Shown here: in pieces, positions 38,060-45,884 of the stretch
Position numbering within the stretch: position 1 is the first letter of the stretch
Layout: every line of letters starts with the position of its first letter
DNA from: Parabacteroides chongii
GTDB lineage: Bacteria; Bacteroidota; Bacteroidia; Bacteroidales; Tannerellaceae
Assembly (NCBI RefSeq): GCF_029581355.1
Contig: NZ_CP120849.1
Span: forward strand, 2,884,501 to 2,948,500
Direction of reading: 5' to 3'
DNA: 64,000 nt
Made by a program: the position numbers and the translations under genes
Notes under the pieces: model-generated
What the model saw: only the letters and a program-made list of their open reading frames with translations
The model's database searches: none
Told to the model about the DNA's origin: nothing

Positions 38060-39085
38060 TTAGTAAGTATACTCCCGTGCTGTCTGAATCATTGCGAACA
38101 GGTTCTCAGAAGGTGTTGTTGAGGGAATGGCACAACCGGCATTTAATATAAATCGGGGATTATCTTTGAATATGTTCAGTAACTCTGAGGTCTTTTCTCT
38201 GACTAATTGAGGTGTACCGAATGCCAGTACTCCGGCTGGATCAATATTTCCGGCAAAAACTGTTGTTCCACGCATTTTTTCTTCCGCCAGATGGATGTTC
38301 GTTTTATAATCCAGTTCCAGTACATCAGCTCCACATGTAATCATTTGATCGATAATAATATCCGTATTACCACAAATATGTAACAGATATGGGATTTCCA
38401 ATTGATGAGCGTATTCACAAACTTTCTTTTCGTATGGGAGTGCGAACCTTCCGTACATATCAGGAGATAACATAGAAGGACCGGCCGGACTATCACCGTT
38501 TGAAACCATATCGGCTCCGGCTTCTTTCATCATTCGAATAAATTGTGAAGTCGCTTCATAACAATAGTCCAGTAGTGCAAAAACAGATTCTTCCTCTTCC
38601 AGGCATAAGTCTATCATCATATTCTCTACGCCGCGGAGCATTGTCGCCAACGAGAATGGTGCTTGGTCACAATTCCCACGTATATAAATTTCACCTTTGA
38701 AGTGAGTTTTTAATAAGGTTACAGCTTCACACCAGATATTTGCGTATCGGTAACTTTGTATGTCAACCGGTTTTAATTGGTCGACTTCAGCCAATGATGC
38801 TAAGATTCCTTCATGAGAGCGAGCCGGTTCTGTCTTCGGAAAGTCAACGTTTACGCCACACGCACCAGCAAGTGTAACCGTGTCGATATCTACCACAACT
38901 CCATCATATTGATATTTTTCTACGGCACGGATAAAGCATTCGGCTATCACCCGTGGGTCGTTGCGGAACTGTTCCATCGTGTATCCGGCTTCGCTGACAG
39001 CCATCATAAAATTGTGCAGCATTATTGGGGTCTTGTCCGGTTGCTTGCCGGAAAGAGCCGCTTGGATTCTTTCGTATCCTGTCAT
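38060..39085 (-). CDS. UroD-like (MtaA/CmuA-type) methyltransferase-family protein
   Basis: 341 residues, cytoplasmic. It carries the UroD-superfamily zinc pattern of methylcobalamin-dependent methyltransferases. His236-x-Cys238 is in LLHICGNTD and the late Cys318 in NAGCAIPSTTPSENL. This differs from true haem-pathway UroD. It is 11 bp downstream of a sugar porter on the minus strand, under promoter family B, so the likely cargo or product of that transporter is its substrate. No corrinoid protein is adjacent; the one at 61296 could be shared. Methyl transfer is inferred from family and motif. Confidence 0.82.
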   Translation of the reverse strand: MTGYERIQAALSGKQPDKTPIMLHNFMMAVSEAGYTMEQFRNDPRVIAECFIRAVEKYQYDGVVVDIDTVTLAGACGVNVDFPKTEPARSHEGILASLAEVDQLKPVDIQSYRYANIWCEAVTLLKTHFKGEIYIRGNCDQAPFSLATMLRGVENMMIDLCLEEEESVFALLDYCYEATSQFIRMMKEAGADMVSNGDSPAGPSMLSPDMYGRFALPYEKKVCEYAHQLEIPYLLHICGNTDIIIDQMITCGADVLELDYKTNIHLAEEKMRGTTVFAGNIDPAGVLAFGTPQLVREKTSELLNIFKDNPRFILNAGCAIPSTTPSENLFAMIQTAREYTY

Positions 39086-39096
39086 GTTAATTCTAT

Positions 39097-40425
39097 TTAT
39101 GAGTTTTCTTTTTCGATTTCTTCCAGTGACTTGTTTCTTGTTTCAAACAGATATTTCTTAAAGAAAAAGTATCCGGCGAGGGTTGTAACAGAGAAGAACG
39201 CAAAACAATATCCTCCGCCATTTGGTAATGCTCCGGTTGCTATAGGGAACAAAAATGAGATTCCTCCGTTCACGATCCAGTTTGAAAGAGAGCCTATTGA
39301 CATGCCTTGCGACCGGATGCTATTCGGGAATATTTCTCCCAATAAAACCCAGGAAACAGCTCCCATGGAAGAGGCAAATAGGGCAACGAAACTAACCAGA
39401 GACACTAATAATATCCACGCCGGGAATCCTGTATTGAAATAAGATAATGCTAATACTGCCAGCACAATGGACATACCAGCCGTACCGAAGAGAAGGAGCT
39501 TCCTTCGTCCCAATTTATCTATCAAAGATTTTGCCAGTAAAGTAAATGTCAGATTAGTCAAGCCGATGATAACTGTTTGCCCGATAGCAGCGTCTGTTGA
39601 AAATCCTGCAGCTCTGAATATATCGGTCGCATAATACATGACGATGGCTATACCGGATAATTGACTGAAAACACCGACCGCAATGCCTATCAGCATGAAT
39701 CGTAGATTGGGTTTTCTGAATAAAGGTATGTGCACTTGTTTATTAGGATCTTGTTTATGGAGAGAGGTTTGTATCTCCTTGATTAATCTCCTGCTAGTTT
39801 CTGGTGAATTATATCCGGATAATACAACTTCTGCTTCTTGTATATATTCTCGCTGAACAAGCCATCGAGGACTGCGCTGTGCTTTAAGTAATAATAAAAA
39901 GAAAAGCCCGGAAGGAATAGCCATCGATAAAAACATATAACGCCAGTTATGTTCCCCTGTGTCAATTAATAAATAATCGACGAAGAAAGCTGCTAATATA
40001 CCGACGACAACTCCTAATTGAAAGTTGATGGTTGAACTTCCGCGCTTTTCAGGAGGTGTAATTTCAGAAAGGTAGATAGGCATAGTTACGGAAACTACCC
40101 CAACGGCAATACCTCCTAATATTCTGGCAATGACGAACATCGTAAAATCATAGGCGAATCCGGTTCCCAATGCAGATACAAAAAACAATAAAGCTGCCAT
40201 TTTCATTGTATCTCTGCGGCCAAACTTATCAGTAGGCCAGCTGGCAAGTGTCGCTCCAATGATACATCCGACCAGGCCGGAACTGACTGACCAGCCGACC
40301 ATTGCATCCGACAGATCGAAATGGGAAGTAAAAAACGGCATGGCCCCATTAATTACAGCCGTATCGTAACCGAAAAGCATTCCGCCCAGTATGGCTATCC
40401 AAAAATATAAGATATGTGTTTTCAT
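39097..40425 (-). CDS. Sugar porter (MFS) family transporter
   Basis: 442 residues with about 12 membrane segments. Sugar-porter signatures are present: DKFGRRDTMK between helices 2 and 3, PIYLSEITPPEKRG after helix 4, DKLGRRKLLLFG between helices 8 and 9, and a C-terminal FETRNKSLEEIE. It should import a mono- or small sugar across the inner membrane by proton symport. It is the first gene of a two-gene minus-strand operon with the UroD-like protein and carries a family B promoter with a very short leader (about nine bases). The AraC gene lies 65 bp upstream on the same strand. Confidence 0.93.
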   Translation of the reverse strand: MKTHILYFWIAILGGMLFGYDTAVINGAMPFFTSHFDLSDAMVGWSVSSGLVGCIIGATLASWPTDKFGRRDTMKMAALLFFVSALGTGFAYDFTMFVIARILGGIAVGVVSVTMPIYLSEITPPEKRGSSTINFQLGVVVGILAAFFVDYLLIDTGEHNWRYMFLSMAIPSGLFFLLLLKAQRSPRWLVQREYIQEAEVVLSGYNSPETSRRLIKEIQTSLHKQDPNKQVHIPLFRKPNLRFMLIGIAVGVFSQLSGIAIVMYYATDIFRAAGFSTDAAIGQTVIIGLTNLTFTLLAKSLIDKLGRRKLLLFGTAGMSIVLAVLALSYFNTGFPAWILLVSLVSFVALFASSMGAVSWVLLGEIFPNSIRSQGMSIGSLSNWIVNGGISFLFPIATGALPNGGGYCFAFFSVTTLAGYFFFKKYLFETRNKSLEEIEKENS

Positions 40426-40440
40426 GGAATTATTTTTTCA

Positions 40441-40500
40441 CAAAAGTAACTCCAATGGATTAATTTATATTTAAATACTGTATTATAGCACTATTTTGAA
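40441..40500 (-). promoter_or_regulatory. Family B promoter/operator, copy 1 (sugar porter)
   Basis: Read on the minus strand, TTCAAAATAGTGCTATAATA (complement of 40481-40500) is followed by exactly 32 bp and then the -7 box TACTTTTG (complement of 40441-40448). The operator overlaps the last codons of the araC gene ending at 40491. The core ATAGTGCTAT is nearly self-complementary. Confidence 0.78.
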
Positions 40501-41360
40501 GTATTGTTTTTCTTTTTATGAAAAGTGGGAGAATAACCATTGTATTGTTTGAATACAGTGGAGAAATAAGCAGGTGAAGAAAACCCGAGATCATAAGCGA
40601 TGTCTTTGATTGAGGATTTGCTATCTTCCATCATTTCGTGTGCTTTTTCTATTTTTTTACGGATGATGTATTCGGAAGGAGGTATGCCTGTTTCTTCTTT
40701 AAACAGATGTTTGAACCTGGATACGGAGAGATTACATTTATTTGCAAGAAATTCCAAATCCAGTATTTCAAAGAGGTTTTCATCTATATAATGGATGATT
40801 TTTGTTATGCGGTCACTGTATGCCCTGCCTGAACTTTTTTCTCCAGCGTGTATGATGTGTAGTAAAAGGGATACGAGTAGATTGTTTAGCTCCATCTTAC
40901 TAAGAGGATCTTTGTTTTGAAAGTAAATTTGTATGATTTTTTGAAGCAAACGTTCACATTCACTTCCTCCTTTGAATAGTCGTTTGGGTAGTTGCAACAG
41001 CCTGGAAAATAGTTCAAAGGCATCCGGATAGTTTAATCCTAAATAATCTTTTTCCTCTTCAGGTCTTTTCAGAACCATCCAGTAAAGAACGCCTTTTTCT
41101 TCAGGAACCTCACCTGTTCCATGTATTTCATTGGGAAAAGCAATGAAAATGTCTCCTCCATATAATCTGAACGTGTTGTTACCAACGAAGTATTCCTGAC
41201 TTCCTTTTGCCAAATAACAAATTTCGATCATATCCGAGTGGGTATGAGTGGGAAGTATCGTTTGCGTGTTAACATAATTATATCTGCCAAATTCGTCAAA
41301 AACTTCTATTCCATGTTTTTTCATGTCTAATATCAAACGGCTGATTTCTCTGTTTCTCAT
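40491..41360 (-). CDS. AraC-family regulator, candidate controller of promoter family B
   Basis: 289 residues. The N-terminal cupin shows PTHTHSDMIEICYLAKG and GGDIFIAFPNEIHG. The C-terminal AraC domain has LEFLANKCNLSVSRFKHLFK, IKDIAYDLGFSSPAYFSTVF and the final SPTFHKKK. It is flanked on both sides by family B operators, one before the sugar porter and one in the divergent gap to the DUF4469 gene, so it is the obvious candidate regulator of that set. The first ATG (41360) fits a promoter 33 bp upstream; MKKHG at residue 13 is an alternative start. Confidence 0.92.
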   Translation of the reverse strand: MRNREISRLILDMKKHGIEVFDEFGRYNYVNTQTILPTHTHSDMIEICYLAKGSQEYFVGNNTFRLYGGDIFIAFPNEIHGTGEVPEEKGVLYWMVLKRPEEEKDYLGLNYPDAFELFSRLLQLPKRLFKGGSECERLLQKIIQIYFQNKDPLSKMELNNLLVSLLLHIIHAGEKSSGRAYSDRITKIIHYIDENLFEILDLEFLANKCNLSVSRFKHLFKEETGIPPSEYIIRKKIEKAHEMMEDSKSSIKDIAYDLGFSSPAYFSTVFKQYNGYSPTFHKKKNNTSK

Positions 41361-41392
41361 CTATGTCATCGATTTTAAGGATATGTACGGGA

Positions 41393-41400
41393 CAAATATA
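41393..41400 (-). promoter_or_regulatory. -7 box for the araC gene at 40491-41360
   Basis: TATATTTG on the minus strand matches TAnnTTTG exactly and would give a leader of about 26 bases. No TTTG -33 box is seen at the usual distance, which suggests activator dependence or weak expression. Confidence 0.45.
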
Positions 41401-41440
41401 GAAAGAAAGTAAGAATAGAAGTATTAATCTGAAAAAAACA

Positions 41441-41508
41441 TTCAAAATAGTGCTATGATATTTCTTTGAATCCATAAGTCATTCACTAGCTCTACATTTG
41501 CAAATGTA
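41441..41508 (+). promoter_or_regulatory. Family B promoter/operator, copy 2 (DUF4469 gene), with palindromic -7 box
   Basis: TTCAAAATAGTGCTATGATA at 41441-41460, a 32-bp gap, then -7 box TACATTTG at 41493-41500. The -7 box is half of a perfect 16-bp palindrome TACATTTGCAAATGTA (41493-41508), so the same box can be read on both strands. Confidence 0.78.
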
Positions 41509-41561
41509 AATCATATTATCATGAAACAGGAAGAGCTAAAAACTTCCATAAACACACTATT

Positions 41562-42317
41562 ATGCAAAATAAATTAAAAGGCTGGATCGCACCTAACACG
41601 GTTACAAAGGATCCTAATGACAAAATTCTTATTTTGGATGCTGCCGGTAATGTAGAACTGGAACAAATCTACAAAGAAATGCGTGAAGAAGATACGGGCT
41701 TACGCCAGGAAACTTTGGTTCATGTTGTTAATCTTTACGAACGTATTGTTGCCCGTTTTTTGATGAATGGTTATAATGTGAGTACTGGATTGTTTTATGC
41801 AGTTCCTCGTTTTACAGGTTTGATAGAAAGTGGACGCTGGAATCCGAACAAGAACAGTATTTATGTTTCTTTCAACCAGAATAAAGTTCTGCGTGAAGAA
41901 ATCGCGAAGACAGAGGTGGTTATACAGGGTGAAAAGAATGATGTGATGTATATTCTTGAAACCGAAGATAAAAAGACAGGACTGAAGGACGGTCGGATGA
42001 CTCCGGGACGCAACTTCGTTATCCGCGGTTCACATATTAAAGTAGTGGGTGAAGATGCTTCGGTCGGGGTTACATTCCGTAAAAAGACCGATGACACGAC
42101 CGTCAAACTGGAAGAGGACATGTTTGGTACAAATAATCCGTCCGAATTGATATTTATTGTTCCGTCCGAATTGTCTGATGGTGATTATGAATTGATAATA
42201 ACTACTCAATATACTAAGAATAGTGGTTTGTTGTTGAAAGAACCTCGTTCGGTATCTGTTCCGGTCTATGTGGGCGAGAAATCGGATGAAGAAGACGATC
42301 GTCCGGTGATAGAATAA
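41562..42317 (+). CDS. HU-like DNA-binding domain protein with C-terminal DUF4469/Ig-like domain
   Basis: 251 residues, no signal peptide. The N-terminal part (about 1-110) matches the HU/IHF-like domain seen in many Bacteroidales proteins (PNDKILILDAAGNVELEQIY, then VNLYERIVARFLMNGYNV and ESGRWNPNKNSIYVSF). The C-terminal part from about 125 is the DUF4469/IPT-like fold (RMTPGRNFVIRGSHIKVVG to YELIITTQY). The tail is acidic (KSDEEDDRPVIE). Proteins of this kind are numerous in these genomes and their DNA targets are unknown. Here it is unusually placed inside a glycan cluster and shares promoter family B with a sugar porter and GH89. A leader ORF of 18 codons at 41521-41577 overlaps its start. 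Confidence 0.85.
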   Translation: MQNKLKGWIAPNTVTKDPNDKILILDAAGNVELEQIYKEMREEDTGLRQETLVHVVNLYERIVARFLMNGYNVSTGLFYAVPRFTGLIESGRWNPNKNSIYVSFNQNKVLREEIAKTEVVIQGEKNDVMYILETEDKKTGLKDGRMTPGRNFVIRGSHIKVVGEDASVGVTFRKKTDDTTVKLEEDMFGTNNPSELIFIVPSELSDGDYELIITTQYTKNSGLLLKEPRSVSVPVYVGEKSDEEDDRPVIE

Positions 42318-42336
42318 CCGGACTTTTATCGGTTTT
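42301..42336 (+). terminator. Hairpin overlapping the DUF4469 gene stop
   Basis: GTCCGGT (42301-42307) pairs with ACCGGAC (42317-42323), followed by TTTT and, after a short gap, TTTTT. The stem includes the final codons and stop codon of the gene. Confidence 0.6.
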
Positions 42337-42348
42337 TACTGACTCCGA

Positions 42349-42415
42349 CCCTTCCCTAACACTAGGGAATGCGTTTCCTTAGTACTAGGGAAGGGGCTTC
42401 CTTAGTGCTGGAGAA
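42349..42415. repeat. Phased palindromic array iii: three 18-bp palindromes every 23 bp
   Basis: TTCCCTAACACTAGGGAA (42352-42369), TTCCTTAGTACTAGGGAA (42375-42392) and TTCCTTAGTGCTGGAGAA (42398-42415) are variants of the perfect palindrome TTCCCTAGTACTAGGGAA with a constant 23-bp step. CCCTTCCCTA (42349-42358) also pairs with TAGGGAAGGG (42386-42395). The array lies between the DUF4469 gene and a Gfo/Idh gene. Confidence 0.82.
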
Positions 42416-42459
42416 GAGGTGGAGTGTTATCTAATAAACAATCATAAAACAAATAGATC

Positions 42460-43827
42460 ATGAAACGGAGGGATTTTTTAAGAAACACAGGCTTGTTGGC
42501 CTCTTCATCTGTTATTTTTGGACATACAGAATTGTTGGAAGCCAAGCAGGTCGAAGCAGCTAAAGTCATGTCGGCAGCACCGGATGACTTGGATGCGAAA
42601 TTGGATAAACCATTAACTGCCGTTATTATAGGAGCTGGAAGTCGTGGAAATACGTATGCGCTATATGCAGACCGCTATCCGGGATCGCTTCAGATAGTGG
42701 GCGTATCCGATATCAATGAGTTTCGTAGGAAAGGAATGGGCGACCGTTTCTCGGTGAAAGCCTCTCATCGATTTGGTGATTGGAGCGAGGTGTTCAAACA
42801 ACCTAAATTTGCTGACATTATGATTATCACTACTCCAGATTACCTGCATTATGAACCTTGTATGAAGGCTTTGGAGATGGGGTATCATGTGTTGTTGGAA
42901 AAACCAGCAGCACAGACCGAAAAAGAATGTACCGATATCTTAAAGCAATCCCGTAAATATAATCGTATTGTCGCTATTTGTCATGTGCTCAGATATGCAC
43001 CTTATTTTAAGGCTCTTAAAGAGACGGTTGATTCCGGGAAAATCGGTGAGTTGGTCAGTATCCAGCATTTGGAGCCTATCGAGCGTATCCATTTCTCCCA
43101 TTCGTATGTGCGGGGAAATTGGAATAACTCCAAGAAAACAACCCCTGCCGTCATTTCAAAATCGTGTCATGATTTGGATATTTTGCGTTGGATTGTCGGG
43201 AAACCCTGTAAGGAAGTGACTGCTTTCGGTTCTCTTTCGTATTTCAAATCTTCTAAAGCTCCGAAAGGGGCAGCCAAGCGTTGTTTGGATTGTCCGATAG
43301 AGGCACAATGTGCTTTTTCAGCTAAAAGGGTTTATTATGATAGACGGGATTGGCTGAATGTCTTTGATTTGAGCGGAGATAGGCAACAACAGGGCGAACA
43401 GATTCTCTCTTATTTGCGTACCACCGATTACGGGCGTTGTGTATTTTATTCAGACAATGACCAACCGGATCATTTTATCATGAATATGAAGTTTGAAAAC
43501 GATGTAACGGTTGCATTTTCGATGGAAGCACTGACCTCTTATGCCGGTCGTCGTACACGCATTATGGGAACAAAAGGGGATATTGTAGGTGATATGCAAA
43601 CATTTACTTTAACAGATTTTCTGACTGGTAAGCAGGAGAAGTGGGGTACGGATATCAGTGACGGACATGGTGGAGGTGACTTACGCTTGGTAAGAGATTT
43701 GTTGTGGGCTGTTGATAAGGAAGACGAGTCGCTTTTGACTAGTACTATTGAAGCCTCCATAGAAAGCCATGTGATGGGGTTCAAGGCGGAAGAATCGCGG
43801 TTAAATGGTACGATTGAAAAGTTGTAA
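42460..43827 (+). CDS. Gfo/Idh/MocA-family oxidoreductase with Cys cluster
   Basis: 455 residues. The start MKRRDFLRNTG is Tat-like, then a Rossmann motif IIGAGSRGN. EKPAAQTEKEC carries the family Lys, and KSCHDLDILRWIVGK is the substrate-side helix. A cluster RCLDCPIEAQCAF gives three close Cys residues (C-x2-C-x5-C), a feature of one exported branch of this family. It should oxidise or hydrolyse a glycoside by an NAD-dependent mechanism. It is preceded by array iii, and the next transcript starts from a family A promoter only 24 bp after its stop. No promoter with a TAnnTTTG box was seen upstream, so it may depend on read-through from the DUF4469 gene. Confidence 0.88.
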   Translation: MKRRDFLRNTGLLASSSVIFGHTELLEAKQVEAAKVMSAAPDDLDAKLDKPLTAVIIGAGSRGNTYALYADRYPGSLQIVGVSDINEFRRKGMGDRFSVKASHRFGDWSEVFKQPKFADIMIITTPDYLHYEPCMKALEMGYHVLLEKPAAQTEKECTDILKQSRKYNRIVAICHVLRYAPYFKALKETVDSGKIGELVSIQHLEPIERIHFSHSYVRGNWNNSKKTTPAVISKSCHDLDILRWIVGKPCKEVTAFGSLSYFKSSKAPKGAAKRCLDCPIEAQCAFSAKRVYYDRRDWLNVFDLSGDRQQQGEQILSYLRTTDYGRCVFYSDNDQPDHFIMNMKFENDVTVAFSMEALTSYAGRRTRIMGTKGDIVGDMQTFTLTDFLTGKQEKWGTDISDGHGGGDLRLVRDLLWAVDKEDESLLTSTIEASIESHVMGFKAEESRLNGTIEKL

Positions 43828-43850
43828 AGTATGTGAAATAGTTCTGAAGT

Positions 43851-43918
43851 AGCAATAATAATCCATAAAAAAGGATGTTTTTTGCTATTCTTTAACATAA
43901 TTACACGGTGTAATTTTG
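43851..43918 (+). promoter_or_regulatory. Family A promoter/operator, copy 3 (beta-helix/GH3 operon)
   Basis: AGCAATAATAATCC at 43851, TTTGCTATT at 43881 (offset 30), -7 box TAATTTTG at 43911-43918 (offset 60). The middle segment diverges most from the other copies (AGGATG in place of the second GCAAT), so the outer elements and their spacing are the conserved part. Confidence 0.78.
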
Positions 43919-43944
43919 CTCCGTTTTACGAAAGATAGAATATC

Positions 43945-45861
43945 ATGAAGAAAGGATTATTGTTTTTTATGCTTATGGCAAGTTGTACTATTGGATGGGC
44001 TAAAGAGTACCATGTGGCAGTAACAGGTAGCGATGTGGATGAAGGTAGCGCAACAACTCCCTTGCGAACAATCAATGCGGCTGCCCAGAAAGCTTTGCCT
44101 GGTGATACGATTACGGTGCATGCCGGAATTTATCGGGAATGGGTGAATCCTCTTTATGGTGGTACAAGCGATTATCAACGAATACTTTATCGGGCAGCAG
44201 AAGGAGAATTGGTTGAAATCAAAGGCTCTGAATTAATAAAAGGATGGAAAAAGGAAAAGAAAGGTAATGGGGTATGGAAAGTTATATTACCCAATAGCTT
44301 TTTCGGTAATTATAATCCTTATACGGAAGAATTATTCGGTGATTGGTTTGCTGATGGGGGGAGGGTGCATCATACAGGAGATGTTTATTTGAATGATTGT
44401 TCGTTGTATGAAGTGCCGAGCGTTGAGAAAGTAATCAACCCGGATACAATTCGGAGTGTTCGTGATCCGGAAGGAACACAACGGGTATGGTCGGCTGTTG
44501 TCGACAAAGAGAACACAACCATTTATGCCCATTTCGGAGACCTGGATCCTAATAAAGAGACGGTGGAGATTGCCGTACGTCCAACCTGCTTTTATCCAAC
44601 CCGTCAAGGTTTGAACTATATTACGATTCGAGGATTCCGGGTAAGTCAGGCGGCTACTCAATGGGCGGCTCCTACGGCGGAACAGGTGGGGATGATTGCT
44701 GCGCACTGGTGTAAAGGATGGATTATTGAAAACAATATCTTGAAGAACTCACGTTGCAACGGTATTAGTTTAGGAAAAGAATGTAGTACAGGTCATAATG
44801 TGGATGCTATCGATCCAGTGAAACAAATAGATGGTTCATTACATTATATAGAAGTTATTTTTAATACGCTTCGAAACGGTTGGAGCCGTGATAATATTGG
44901 TTCTCATATTGTTCGCAACAATACGATTTCGGATTGCGAGCAGACGGGTATCGTTGGTAGTATGGGGGGAGCTTTTAGTGAGATATACGGAAACCATATT
45001 TATAATATCTATGTAAAAAGACAATTCGGAGGTGCTGAAATGGGAGGTATTAAACTTCATGCACCGGTTGATACCTATATTCATCATAATGTGATTCATA
45101 ATGTGGGTACCTTTGGGTTATGGTTGGATTGGATGGCGCAAGGTACGCGGGTGTCATCCAATACATTCTATGAGAATTGGCAGGAAGATATGGTTGTGGA
45201 GGTTAATCATGGTCCTTATATTATTGATAATAATCTGTTTTTGTCTGAGCGTGCTGTTTTGGAGTATTCCGATGGCGGTGCTTTTATCAATAACTTGTTT
45301 GTCGGTAGCATTACTGCCCGTGGCGATGCCCGTTTTACTCCTTATCATTTGAACCATTCAACAGAGATAAAAGGGGTGGCAGCGATAGCTGGTGGTGATC
45401 ATCGCTATTATAATAATCTCTTTGTCGGACGAGGAGGAGAGAAGCCGAAAGCCGGCTGTTGTGGCGGTTTTTTCGACTATGGGTTAAGTGCCTACGATTC
45501 AGCTAAAATGCCGATAACGGCTAGTGGCAATCTGTTCGTGAATGGTGCCAGATCCCTTTCCGGTAAAGAGGCGGGTGTTGTTTGTAACGATTCAGAGCTT
45601 CAGTATGGAATAGAAGAGGATGAAAAGGGAATTTATTTTCATTTGAATATGAATGCAATTTCATTTAAATCAGTAAAAACAGTTTGGGTGGATACGAAAA
45701 AGTTGGGAATGACGAAACAAACAGCTCTTCCTTATGACTGCCCTGACGGAAGTCCGTTGGTTTTTGATACTGATTTTCTGGGTAACACTCGTTCTGTAAC
45801 TCCAACAGTGGGACCTTTTGAAAATTTATCACATAATACTATTCGAATAAAGATTAGATAA
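43945..45861 (+). CDS. Right-handed parallel beta-helix protein, paralogue of the one at 58112
   Basis: 638 residues with a signal peptide ending GWAKEY. It starts with the DUF1565-like segment YHVAVTGSDVDEGSATTPLR and DTITVHAGIYREWVNP. Beta-helix repeats follow (ITIRGFRVSQAATQWAAPTA, WIIENNILKNSRCNGISLG, SHIVRNNTISDCEQTGIVG). It matches the protein at 58112 over nearly its whole length, including IREWxNP-type and QAATQWxAPTAEQxGM segments, and both genes head family A operons. Such proteins may be lyases or glycosidases. Family not assigned; the conserved cluster EQTGIxGSMGxAFS might lie near an active site. GH3 follows after 23 bp. Confidence 0.8.
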   Translation: MKKGLLFFMLMASCTIGWAKEYHVAVTGSDVDEGSATTPLRTINAAAQKALPGDTITVHAGIYREWVNPLYGGTSDYQRILYRAAEGELVEIKGSELIKGWKKEKKGNGVWKVILPNSFFGNYNPYTEELFGDWFADGGRVHHTGDVYLNDCSLYEVPSVEKVINPDTIRSVRDPEGTQRVWSAVVDKENTTIYAHFGDLDPNKETVEIAVRPTCFYPTRQGLNYITIRGFRVSQAATQWAAPTAEQVGMIAAHWCKGWIIENNILKNSRCNGISLGKECSTGHNVDAIDPVKQIDGSLHYIEVIFNTLRNGWSRDNIGSHIVRNNTISDCEQTGIVGSMGGAFSEIYGNHIYNIYVKRQFGGAEMGGIKLHAPVDTYIHHNVIHNVGTFGLWLDWMAQGTRVSSNTFYENWQEDMVVEVNHGPYIIDNNLFLSERAVLEYSDGGAFINNLFVGSITARGDARFTPYHLNHSTEIKGVAAIAGGDHRYYNNLFVGRGGEKPKAGCCGGFFDYGLSAYDSAKMPITASGNLFVNGARSLSGKEAGVVCNDSELQYGIEEDEKGIYFHLNMNAISFKSVKTVWVDTKKLGMTKQTALPYDCPDGSPLVFDTDFLGNTRSVTPTVGPFENLSHNTIRIKIR

Positions 45862-45884
45862 GAGAAAAATCATCCGTTAATATA

